Part shown: piece after piece, positions 48,286 to 57,461 of the stretch
Numbering within the stretch: the stretch's first letter is position 1
Layout of the letters: every line of letters begins with the position of its first letter
NCBI GenBank assembly: GCA_013289015.1
Contig: JABDAV010000001.1
Location: 1-64,000, forward strand
From: Bacteroidota bacterium
GTDB lineage: Bacteria > Bacteroidota > Bacteroidia > Chitinophagales > Chitinophagaceae
Reading direction: 5' to 3'
Length of the DNA stretch: 64,000 bases
Program-made: the position numbers and the translations under genes
Notes under the pieces: generated by a model
Told to the model about the DNA's origin: nothing
The model's input: only the letters and a program-made list of their open reading frames with translations
Database searches by the model: none

Positions 48286-48345
48286 TGTTTAGAATACTAA
48301 AAACAAATGCAGCCAATAATTATTAATTAATTAACCGATAACACT

Positions 48346-49125
48346 ATGGAAGTACATCATCATCCCAAAGTAGAAAAGAAAAATTTCAAAGAATATTTTT
48401 TGGAATTCTTAATGATATTTCTTGCGGTAACACTTGGCTTTTTTGCAGAAAGTTTAAGAGAGCACGTAAATGATAATTCAAAAGAAAGCGAATATATAAC
48501 CGCACTTTCTAAAGACCTTATGGGTGACACAACGAATATTCATACGTGGATAGAAGCATTTAATTCCCGCATTAATGAATATGATTCGGTAATTAATATG
48601 CTGCGTGCTCCTGAAAAAATAACTAATGGTGCAAAACTGTATTATATGTCAAGAATAACAACCAGGGGCACTGTGTTTGAGGACAATAATAATACAATGA
48701 TCCAATTAAATATTTCAGGCAATTTCAGGCTTATACGAAATAAACAGCTGGCAGAAAAGATAGTAGCTTATCAGAATGATATCGACAACTATAAAAGAAT
48801 AAACGAATACGATTCTTACGAAGCACGTGCTTTATATGAACCACAGTCTAAACTTTTTAATGCTTTCGTTTTTAATGACATGAGCAAGCCGATAACCGAT
48901 TCAACTGTTACCAGCAGCAATACATTGTTAGGTGGATTTAGAAATGTTTTCAAAGAGCCTTCAGGAAACCCGCAATTAATTACACAGGATGCAGAAAAAA
49001 TAAATGACTTCGTGTATTACCTGCATCAACGGAGATCAACATTTGCTGCCGAAATACTTATTCTTTATAAGCAGGAACAAGATGCGGTTGCACTAATAAA
49101 TCTTATCAAAGAATATAATTCATAG
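48346..49125 (+). CDS. Array paralog P3 (short form)
   Basis: Starts MEVHHHPKVEKKNFKEYFLEFLMIFLAVTLGFFAESLREH; 'IQLNISGNFRLIRNKQLAEKIVAYQ'. Confidence 0.85.
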   Translation: MEVHHHPKVEKKNFKEYFLEFLMIFLAVTLGFFAESLREHVNDNSKESEYITALSKDLMGDTTNIHTWIEAFNSRINEYDSVINMLRAPEKITNGAKLYYMSRITTRGTVFEDNNNTMIQLNISGNFRLIRNKQLAEKIVAYQNDIDNYKRINEYDSYEARALYEPQSKLFNAFVFNDMSKPITDSTVTSSNTLLGGFRNVFKEPSGNPQLITQDAEKINDFVYYLHQRRSTFAAEILILYKQEQDAVALINLIKEYNS

Positions 49126-49130
49126 AATAC

Positions 49131-49886
49131 ATGGAAGTACATCATCACCCCAAAGTAGAAAAGAAAAATTTTAAAGAATATTTTCTGGAATTCTTAATGA
49201 TATTTCTGGCTGTAACACTCGGCTTTTTTGCTGAAGGCTTAAGAGAACACATAAGTGATAATGAAAAAAGAGATCAATATATTGAATCCCTTGTTGAGGA
49301 TCTTGAATCTGATTCATTAAGAATACAAAACATTCTGCATTTTGATGACGCCAAAATAGCAGGATTAAGCGGGATGTATCAATGCTATGATACAGTTACA
49401 AATGATCTTAAAGCAACATCCTGCATGGGTGCATTAATAAAATATTCAAAAGTAAACAGGGCCTTCCAATTAAATGACCGCACACTTGCGCAACTCGCCA
49501 ACGCTGGTGGATTCAGGCTTTTAGAAAAGCAGGATGCTGACAGTATTCTTACGTACGAAAGATCTTACAGAGCCTACCATGATTTTGAAGGTACCATATA
49601 CCAGGAAGCACAGGATAATGTTCGCAATACATTGAATGAACTGGCCGATTTCAAAGCGATTGCACCATTACAGGTAGTTTCATCTGCCATAGGACTTGAT
49701 ACCGGCAGCAGCACACTAACCAGGCCTTTATTATTTTCTGATGACCGTATTTTGGTTAATAAATGGTTCAATCAATTGTTATTGTACCTAAGAGTTATAA
49801 AAGCACAACGGCTTTTGCTTTACAACCTGCAAGTGCAGGAAAGCAATCTTATCAGGTTTTATAAAAAAAAGCATCATATTAAATAG
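49131..49886 (+). CDS. Array paralog P4 (short form)
   Basis: Starts MEVHHHPKVEKKNFKEYFLEFLMIFLAVTLGFFAEGLREH; 'LAQLANAGGFRLLEKQDADSILTYE'. Confidence 0.85.
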   Translation: MEVHHHPKVEKKNFKEYFLEFLMIFLAVTLGFFAEGLREHISDNEKRDQYIESLVEDLESDSLRIQNILHFDDAKIAGLSGMYQCYDTVTNDLKATSCMGALIKYSKVNRAFQLNDRTLAQLANAGGFRLLEKQDADSILTYERSYRAYHDFEGTIYQEAQDNVRNTLNELADFKAIAPLQVVSSAIGLDTGSSTLTRPLLFSDDRILVNKWFNQLLLYLRVIKAQRLLLYNLQVQESNLIRFYKKKHHIK

Positions 49887-49888
49887 AT

Positions 49889-50635
49889 ATGGAAGTACAT
49901 CATCACCCACACGTAGAAAAGAAAAATTTCAAGGAATATTCCCTGGAGTTCATTATGATATTTCTTGCTGTAACGCTCGGCTTTTTTGCAGAAGGCCTTA
50001 GAGAAAGCATAACAGACCATGCAAAAGAAAATGAATACATCATCTCCATGGTTGAAGATGCAGCAACAGATACTGCCAACATTCATATAGCCATTAGACA
50101 AAATGATAAAAGAGTTGCTTCTTTAGATACGCTGGCAACATATTGCTTTAACTATACCGGATCGCAGGCAGATGATGAGGCAATTTACAGGTTGTACAAA
50201 AGAGCACTTGTTCATCCCGACATGGTAAGCCCTACCGAGCGCACTCTATTGCAATTAAAAAATTCCGGCGGTATGCGGCTGATAACAAAAAAAGCTGCAG
50301 TAGATAGTATTATTGCTTATGATGATATGGCAAAAAAACTGGCTGACCAGTTGGTTTATTATGAAAGATATCAGAATGAGTCTGTGAATTCGTCTTTTGA
50401 ACTTTTGAATTTTAAATATTACCAGTCAGGCCTTAACAGTAAAAATGCAGCACAGGATTATACTTCGGCCGTTTTGTTAAGCCACGACAAAATAAAACTG
50501 GTAGAGTTTGGCAACAGGATATCAATATATAAAGGCGTAGTGGCTTTTTATGTTTCAAGATTAAATGAAATGAATGATCACGCTATTGGCCTGATTAAAA
50601 CTTTGAAAGAACAATACCATTTGAAAGATGAGTGA
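49889..50635 (+). CDS. Array paralog P5 (short form)
   Basis: Starts MEVHHHPHVEKKNFKEYSLEFIMIFLAVTLGFFAEGLRES; 'LLQLKNSGGMRLITKKAAVDSIIAYD'. Confidence 0.85.
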   Translation: MEVHHHPHVEKKNFKEYSLEFIMIFLAVTLGFFAEGLRESITDHAKENEYIISMVEDAATDTANIHIAIRQNDKRVASLDTLATYCFNYTGSQADDEAIYRLYKRALVHPDMVSPTERTLLQLKNSGGMRLITKKAAVDSIIAYDDMAKKLADQLVYYERYQNESVNSSFELLNFKYYQSGLNSKNAAQDYTSAVLLSHDKIKLVEFGNRISIYKGVVAFYVSRLNEMNDHAIGLIKTLKEQYHLKDE

Positions 50636-51569
50636 AGAAGAAAAGATAAAACAAAGTCTGGAAGACGGAAAGTCCGAAAGACCGGAAGAAGTGAATGAAA
50701 ATATTTCACAGCAAGAAACAGTTGAACAAAGTGAAGCGCCAATCGAAACATCAGACATCACCATATCAGACATACCAAACATGGAAGTACATCATCACCC
50801 GCATGTAGAAAAGAAAAACTTTAAAGAATATTTTTTAGAATTCTTAATGATATTTCTTGCGGTAACAATGGGCTTTATTGCAGAGAATATAAGAGAAGGT
50901 ATCAGCGATACCAGCAAAGAAAAAGAATATGTGCGATCACTTTATGACGATATGCAGCGCGATAGTATAAACATAGGCACAACCGTTTATTTCGCTGGTC
51001 GCCAGATAAACAAAATTGACTCGTTAATATATATAATTAATCAACCTTTGCCCGACAGTAATGAAATAAATGCAGCTTACTTTTGTTCAAGAATTGCTAC
51101 CAGGGCAATACCTTTTGAACAAGCTGACCGTACCATACAGCAATTAAATAACTCCGGCAATTTCAGGCTTATAAAAAATGTTGCACTGGCAGACAGCATT
51201 ATAGAATATGAAAAAAACATTGCTGCATACAGGGAAAATCATGCAGTGGGCATGGAAGAGCGTCAACTTTTGTATCCTTTCATTTCTATCATTTTTGATG
51301 CAAATGTTTTTCAAACTATGGTTGACAGTACCAATCACATTCAAAGAACTTCAGGCCTTCATTCAATAAATAATGGAGATAAAAAATTAAACAACCAGTT
51401 TATTTATTATTTGCACCAGATAAAATCAACCATAGCTGCTGAAAAGATTAACCTGCTTAGTATCTCCCGGCAAACATCTGCTATACGGGAAATTATAATA
51501 GAAGATTATAAAACTATAAACCAAAATATGGAAGCATCATCACCACAAAGTGGGAAAGACAAATTTTAA
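50628..51569 (+). CDS. Array paralog P6 (with N-terminal extension)
   Basis: 'NMEVHHHPHVEKKNFKEYFLEFLMIFLAVTMGFIAENIREG'; 'IQQLNNSGNFRLIKNVALADSIIEYEKNI'; overlaps P5 by 8 nt. Confidence 0.85.
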   Translation: MSEEEKIKQSLEDGKSERPEEVNENISQQETVEQSEAPIETSDITISDIPNMEVHHHPHVEKKNFKEYFLEFLMIFLAVTMGFIAENIREGISDTSKEKEYVRSLYDDMQRDSINIGTTVYFAGRQINKIDSLIYIINQPLPDSNEINAAYFCSRIATRAIPFEQADRTIQQLNNSGNFRLIKNVALADSIIEYEKNIAAYRENHAVGMEERQLLYPFISIIFDANVFQTMVDSTNHIQRTSGLHSINNGDKKLNNQFIYYLHQIKSTIAAEKINLLSISRQTSAIREIIIEDYKTINQNMEASSPQSGKDKF

Positions 51570-52293
51570 AGAATATTTTCTCGAGTTTGTTATGATATTT
51601 CTTGCTGTTACAATGGGTTTTATTGCTGAAAATATTCGTGAAGATATTACTGAACACCAGCGCGCAAAAACATTTGCGGCAACTATGATACAGGATCTTA
51701 AAGCCGACACTGTTCAACTGGCCGCCTATAACAGATATTATTCGAGGGCAGCAAATAACATAGACACATTTATGCAACTGCTTACTGCAAATGATCCACA
51801 AAATATTCCGTCCGGGAAATTATACTGGTATGGTTTATGGGGCGGAGCGCGTAACAATTTTGTTTCAAATGATGCTACGTTTCAACAAATGAAAAGCTCA
51901 GGTTCGCTGTCTTTTTTTAAACCTGTTATTGCAACTGACGTAACAAAATACGACAGGTTTTGCCGCTTGTTACAAGCCACAGACGAAATGAACCGCGATG
52001 TTTATACTGAAGTAAGAAAGACCAGGTCGATGATATTTGAATTTAAATACAACGAGATTGCAAACCAGATTGCACAAAGAAGCAGGATTGCATTCAGCCA
52101 GGCAAGTATAGATTCTTTCATCGCAACAAACCCTCCTTTGTTAAGTTATGATAAAACACTGTTTAATGAATATGTTGAACTGGTGCGTTCAAGATTTATA
52201 CGAAATTATAATGTGGCTTATTCAGATTCGTTGATCAAACAAGCGAACATTGTGTTAAATGAACTACACAAAGAATATAATTTTGATGAGTAA
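51550..52293 (+). CDS. Array paralog P7 (short form; GTG start, ancestral ATG out of frame)
   Basis: '(M/V)GKTNFKEYFLEFVMIFLAVTMGFIAENIRED'; 'FQQMKSSGSLSFFKP'; overlaps P6 by 20 nt. Confidence 0.75.
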   Translation: MGKTNFKEYFLEFVMIFLAVTMGFIAENIREDITEHQRAKTFAATMIQDLKADTVQLAAYNRYYSRAANNIDTFMQLLTANDPQNIPSGKLYWYGLWGGARNNFVSNDATFQQMKSSGSLSFFKPVIATDVTKYDRFCRLLQATDEMNRDVYTEVRKTRSMIFEFKYNEIANQIAQRSRIAFSQASIDSFIATNPPLLSYDKTLFNEYVELVRSRFIRNYNVAYSDSLIKQANIVLNELHKEYNFDE

Positions 52294-52306
52294 TTAACAA
52301 AAAAAA

Positions 52307-53020
52307 ATGGCTTTAAATTATCAACCAAAAGTGAATAGGAAAGCGGTGAAAATATATTTCCTGGAATTTATAATGACAACGCTTGCAATAACATTAGGGT
52401 TTTTTGCAGAGAACGTTCGTGAGTCTTCTATTGATAAAAAAGTTACAACCCAATATTTGGAAACTTTTCAACTCGAGCTTCTCAATAATAAGATTGTATT
52501 CAACAATTATGACAGCATTTATAACAGCATTATGCCGGCAGAAGACAGCATAGTAAATATCTTTTATGAAAAGACGGAAAACAAAAACCTGTATACTATT
52601 GGCAGGCTGCTTGCCAGAACAAGAAGATTTATAATACCTCCTATAAGTATTTCAGCGTACCAGCAAATGGTTAATTCAGGCGGCTTGAAAAATATATACA
52701 ATCTTGCACTTAAAGATTCAATGGCTGTTTATTCTGAGCTGATACAACAGATCGAAAACTATAACGCATATATTTTTGATCTGCGCAGTGCCAACTCTCC
52801 TCAAATAGGTATGCTTGAAGATTTTCACGATTTTGCAGGGCCGGATCATATCCCTTCTATAGATAGTTATCCTGCTTTAACCGCACGCGAAAGAAGATTT
52901 ATTATTTATTATTACAGAACGCTCTTCATGCGGTCTTTGTCAGATAAAAGCCTGCTGGAAAGATTAATGCTTACCAATGATCATTTGTTGTCGACGATAA
53001 ACCAGGAGTTAAAAAAATAA
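52307..53020 (+). CDS. Array paralog P8 (most diverged, no HHH motif)
   Basis: 'MALNYQPKVNRKAVKIYFLEFIMTTLAITLGFFAENVRESS'; 'YQQMVNSGGLKNIYNLALKDSMAVYSEL'. Confidence 0.8.
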   Translation: MALNYQPKVNRKAVKIYFLEFIMTTLAITLGFFAENVRESSIDKKVTTQYLETFQLELLNNKIVFNNYDSIYNSIMPAEDSIVNIFYEKTENKNLYTIGRLLARTRRFIIPPISISAYQQMVNSGGLKNIYNLALKDSMAVYSELIQQIENYNAYIFDLRSANSPQIGMLEDFHDFAGPDHIPSIDSYPALTARERRFIIYYYRTLFMRSLSDKSLLERLMLTNDHLLSTINQELKK

Positions 53021-53082
53021 ACCGGTAACATGAACATGATTTGATGAATGATTATCCGATCAGAATAATAAGCTTTTCAATT

Positions 53083-54150
53083 ATGTTTACAATAGATGCA
53101 CATCTTGATCTTAGCATGAACGCAATGGAATGGAATCGTGATTTGCGTAAATCTGTGTTTGAACTGCGTGAAAGTGAAGCTGGTTTGCATGATAAACCTG
53201 ATCGTGCAAAGGGAACTGTTGCATTTCCTGAACTAAGAAAGGGTAATGTTGGATTGGTAGTAGCAACACAAATTGCGAGATATGTTTCCCCCGGAAATCC
53301 TTTGCCGGGCTGGCATTCACCAGAACAGGCATGGGCGCAAACACAGTCCCAGCTTGTATGGTATAAAGAAATGGAAGCCTGCAATGAAATGAAAATGATC
53401 ACCAATATTCATGAATTGAATAAACATGTTGAGTTATGGATGAATGATAACAACATGCAAAAACCTATCGGTTATATTTTAAGTTTGGAAGGAGCTGATT
53501 CAATTGTTTCAGTTGATTATCTGCAGCGCGCATATGATTATGGTTTGCGTGCTGTTGGTCCTGCGCATTATGGCCCTGGCCGTTATGCAAACGGAACAGA
53601 TGCAACAGGACATTTGAATACGGATGGCAAGGCCTTATTAAAAGAAATGGAACGTTTAAATATTATTCTGGATGCAACACATTTGTGCGATGATGCATTT
53701 TGGGACGCTATGAATTTGTTTCATGGTAATGTTTGGGCAAGCCATAATAACTGCAGGAAATTTGTAAATCATAATCGTCAATACAGCGATGAACAAATAA
53801 AAGTTTTAATAGAACGCGATGCTGTTATTGGCGCTTCCTTTGATGCGTGGATGCTTGTACCTAACTGGAAGCGGGGTACACCAACACCTGAAAATATGGG
53901 ATGCGATCTTAAAAAAGTGATAGATAACATTGATCATATTTGCCAGCTTTCAGGAAATAGTTTACATGCTGGTATAGGTTCTGATCTTGATGGCGCTTTT
54001 GGTAAAGAACAATGCCCTTATGATCTTGAAACAATTGCCCATCTCAACAAAGTTCCCGCATTATTAAAGCAACACGGTTATTCAGGCAACGACGTTGAAA
54101 ATATTATGCATGGAAACTGGCTCAGGTTTTTAAGAAATGCATGGAAATAA
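53083..54150 (+). CDS. M19 family membrane dipeptidase (renal dipeptidase-like)
   Basis: 'FTIDAHLDLSMNAMEWNRDL', 'SLEGADSI', 'DATHLCDDAFWDAM', 'ASHNNCRKFVNHNRQYSDEQIKVL', 'AGIGSDLDGAFG'; the ORF track extends to a TTG at 53041. Confidence 0.92.
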   Translation: MFTIDAHLDLSMNAMEWNRDLRKSVFELRESEAGLHDKPDRAKGTVAFPELRKGNVGLVVATQIARYVSPGNPLPGWHSPEQAWAQTQSQLVWYKEMEACNEMKMITNIHELNKHVELWMNDNNMQKPIGYILSLEGADSIVSVDYLQRAYDYGLRAVGPAHYGPGRYANGTDATGHLNTDGKALLKEMERLNIILDATHLCDDAFWDAMNLFHGNVWASHNNCRKFVNHNRQYSDEQIKVLIERDAVIGASFDAWMLVPNWKRGTPTPENMGCDLKKVIDNIDHICQLSGNSLHAGIGSDLDGAFGKEQCPYDLETIAHLNKVPALLKQHGYSGNDVENIMHGNWLRFLRNAWK

Positions 54151-54257
54151 AAAATAATTTTTTCACTTTAATTCTGCTTTAAAATTGTTTCTTGCAAAAA
54201 TGTTCTGAAATTGTTATTCCTCATTTAATAAAATAAGCGCTCATTTATTTTTACTTC

Positions 54258-56120
54258 ATGAAATTAATTATTACTATTACCTGCATTGCTTTTTTTTGTC
54301 TTCAGTTAACTGCACAAACATTGCCTGTGGCCCTGAATTACCAAAATGCTTATGATAAACAGACCCGTTCAATGGATGGGAAGCCCGGAAAAAATTACTG
54401 GCAAAATACAGCCGCATACAACATTGCTGTAAGCTTTGATCCTGCATCAAGAGTTGTTTCAGGTACAGAAACTATAGTGTATTCAAATAATAGTCCTGAT
54501 ACATTAAATACTATCGGCTTCAAGTTGTATCCGAACTTGTATCAGAAAGGAGCAGAGCGTGATCAGCCAATTAAAAGTGCTGATGTAAGCGATGGCGTGC
54601 AGATACGGGACTTTGCGGTAGGTGGAGCTCACCTGTCTCCGGATTCATTGGATATAGAGGCAACCAATATGTATGTGCCGGTATCCGGTTTATTACCCGG
54701 CGGACAGATGCAATTCAATATTTCATTTTCATATGTGCTGAACAAAACTTCACACCTGAGAACAGGCATGGTAGATGATAGCTCAGCATTCATTGCATAT
54801 TTCTTTCCGCGCATTGCCGTGTATGATGATATTGATGGCTGGAATAAAATTCCTTATACAGGAACGCCTGAAATGTATAATGATTTTTGTTCGTTTAATA
54901 TTGCCGTAACTGTTCCCAAAAATTATATTGTTTGTGCAACCGGTAACCTGCTGAATGCAGCCGAAGTGTATGCCCCTTCCATCGTACAACGCATCGGCGA
55001 AGCAGAAAAAAATGATGGCATTACAAAAGTGATCGATACATCAGACCTGCAGCAAGGAAACATAACTGCTCAAAATCTAACCAATACATGGAAGTTCAGT
55101 GCAGACAGCGTTACAGACTTTGTGTTTGCAACAAGCAATCATTATATATGGTATTCAAGCAGCCTTGTAGTTGATCCTTCAACACAAAGAAGAACAAGGG
55201 TAGATGCTGTTTTTAATCCGCAACATGCAGATTATTTCAAAGTTATTAATCAGGCAAGAAAAACAGTTGAATTGATGAGTTATACGCTTCCTGCATGGCC
55301 TTATCCTTATCCTCATGAAACAGTGTTTGATGGCCTTGACCAGATGGAATATCCTATGATGGTAAATGACAATCCTGTTGAAGATAATGCGGATGGAATA
55401 GAGTTAACCGACCATGAAATATTTCATACAATGTTTCCATTTTATATGGGCATTAATGAAACAAAATACGGATGGATGGATGAAGGCTGGGCAACGTTAG
55501 GAGAGTGGCTGCTTTCACCCATGATAGATTCAACCATTGAACCGGATGATTATGGCATGGATGCTTATGATAACAGCGCTGACCACGATTTTGACGTACC
55601 CATTACTACACTAAGCACCCAGCAAAACGAAGAGAGTTATTTCCTCAATTCATATCCCAAACCCGGCATGGGTTATCTGTATATAAAAGATATGCTGGGC
55701 GATAAATTGTTTACAACTGCATTGCATTATTATATTCAGCAATGGCACGGCAAACACCCGATGCCACTTGATTTTTTCAATTGCATGAATACCGGCAGCG
55801 GAAAAGATATGAATTGGTTCTGGAAGAAATGGTTTTATGAAAACGGTTATCCTGATCTCGCCATAACAAACGTAAAACAAAGCGGTACACAGGTTACTGT
55901 AACAGTTGAGATGAAAGGCAGTAAACCTGTTCCCGTTGATATTACGGTTTATTATAAAAACGGTTCAACGAAAACATTGCATCAAAGCATTGCAGTATGG
56001 GAAAACAGTGTTACAACCTCATTAAGCTTTACAGCAACCGGTTCAATTAAAAAAATTGTTTTAGGTGATGTTCATGATGCAGACAGCTATCCCTCTAATA
56101 ACGTATGGAAGATGAAATAG
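54258..56120 (+). CDS. M1 family metallopeptidase
   Basis: Signal peptide; Zn motif 'DHEIFHTMFPFYMG...DEGWATLGEW' (HExxH-E); 'FDGLDQMEYPMMV'. Confidence 0.9.
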   Translation: MKLIITITCIAFFCLQLTAQTLPVALNYQNAYDKQTRSMDGKPGKNYWQNTAAYNIAVSFDPASRVVSGTETIVYSNNSPDTLNTIGFKLYPNLYQKGAERDQPIKSADVSDGVQIRDFAVGGAHLSPDSLDIEATNMYVPVSGLLPGGQMQFNISFSYVLNKTSHLRTGMVDDSSAFIAYFFPRIAVYDDIDGWNKIPYTGTPEMYNDFCSFNIAVTVPKNYIVCATGNLLNAAEVYAPSIVQRIGEAEKNDGITKVIDTSDLQQGNITAQNLTNTWKFSADSVTDFVFATSNHYIWYSSSLVVDPSTQRRTRVDAVFNPQHADYFKVINQARKTVELMSYTLPAWPYPYPHETVFDGLDQMEYPMMVNDNPVEDNADGIELTDHEIFHTMFPFYMGINETKYGWMDEGWATLGEWLLSPMIDSTIEPDDYGMDAYDNSADHDFDVPITTLSTQQNEESYFLNSYPKPGMGYLYIKDMLGDKLFTTALHYYIQQWHGKHPMPLDFFNCMNTGSGKDMNWFWKKWFYENGYPDLAITNVKQSGTQVTVTVEMKGSKPVPVDITVYYKNGSTKTLHQSIAVWENSVTTSLSFTATGSIKKIVLGDVHDADSYPSNNVWKMK

Positions 56121-56178
56121 AGTTAATATGAAAGCGCAAAGCGATATGCCCTGCGCTTAAACATTTAACCGTTCAGGT

Positions 56179-57399
56179 CTAAGATATTTTGGTGAACTCA
56201 ACTCTGCGGTTCATGGCTTTGCCTTCAGGTGTATCATTGCTTCCTATGGGTTTGCTTTCTCCAAAACCTTTTGTGGTAAGCCTTGAAGCATCAATACCAC
56301 TGGCAACAATAGCTGCTTTTACTGCATCTGAACGTTGTTGCGACAAGGTTAAGTTGGCTGCATCACTTCCATCGCCGTCTGTATGACCATCAATTTCAAG
56401 TTTTAATGAAGGATTAGCCTGCATGTATTTTACAATGTCGTTTATTATACCCATGCTTTCAGGTTTTAAGGTTGATTTATTTACATCGAAGTTAATGCCA
56501 TGGGTAACAAATTTTCCTTCAGTCATTAACTTATCAAGCATGTTCATGATTGCGTCGTCTGCAACTTTAAAATCTTTAAAGATGATTGGGTCATCCTGGT
56601 TGCCAATGCCTTCGCAATCTAATTTTACCGGTGTAAAATCACAATGAGGTACCGTAAGCACCCTGTATTGATCCACATATACTTTTAGCTGATCGTTTTT
56701 ATAAACGATTGCAATATGGTGCCATTTATTCAAATAATTTTCGCCCTCTATAGACGAAGGGAAGCTACCTGAAAAACTTTTTTCCCCGGTAAATATTGCC
56801 TCGGCTGAAGTTGTTTGCACATTTATGGTATTGCCATCAGCATTATAGAAATATACAAGCATTCCGTACGCGCCACCTGTCATGTATGTATCATATTCAA
56901 CTGAAAAATTACTAGTGAGATAACTTTCTGTTTTCATTCGTGGTGCAACTTCGCAATAATTGCCATCAGTCAACTTAAAAACAGGCACGCCTGAAAAATT
57001 ATTTACCACAGCCTGGCCTTTATTCAAATCCCAATGTGCAGGAAATTCTCCGTCCTGGTCTGTTGCAAAATTGTCTGCGAAAATTATTTTATCGCCGGCA
57101 CGGAAATCATAATTCTGGTACGCGGTTACAGAGGGAGGAGTGGAAGAAGATGCATCGGTGGTGCTATTGTTTGTTGAACTATCAGTGCCAGGTTGACCGG
57201 CGCTATTTGAACTATTTCCCGATTGATCAACTGTTTTATCAACAGTATTATTTGCCTTATCAGTTGTTTTTTCTTTAGCATGTTGAATAATATTTTTCAA
57301 TTGAGCATTGGAAAAATTAAACACCAATAATAATACGGTTACTGTAATAATTTTGCAAAGCAGTCTTTTCATAAAATTTTGATTAATTAGTAAAAGCAA
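56179..57399 (-). CDS. OmpA family protein with N-terminal LamG-like region
   Basis: C-terminal 'LKLEIDGHTDGDGSDAANLTLSQQRSDAVKAAIVASGIDASRLTTKGFGESKPIGSNDTPEGKAMNRRVEF'. Confidence 0.92.
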   Translation of the reverse strand: MLLLINQNFMKRLLCKIITVTVLLLVFNFSNAQLKNIIQHAKEKTTDKANNTVDKTVDQSGNSSNSAGQPGTDSSTNNSTTDASSSTPPSVTAYQNYDFRAGDKIIFADNFATDQDGEFPAHWDLNKGQAVVNNFSGVPVFKLTDGNYCEVAPRMKTESYLTSNFSVEYDTYMTGGAYGMLVYFYNADGNTINVQTTSAEAIFTGEKSFSGSFPSSIEGENYLNKWHHIAIVYKNDQLKVYVDQYRVLTVPHCDFTPVKLDCEGIGNQDDPIIFKDFKVADDAIMNMLDKLMTEGKFVTHGINFDVNKSTLKPESMGIINDIVKYMQANPSLKLEIDGHTDGDGSDAANLTLSQQRSDAVKAAIVASGIDASRLTTKGFGESKPIGSNDTPEGKAMNRRVEFTKIS

Positions 57400-57461
57400 A
57401 AATAAATTTTAAATCGTACCTGGCTTCTTCGTATAAAAAATATGATTTTTTAAAGTTTGTA

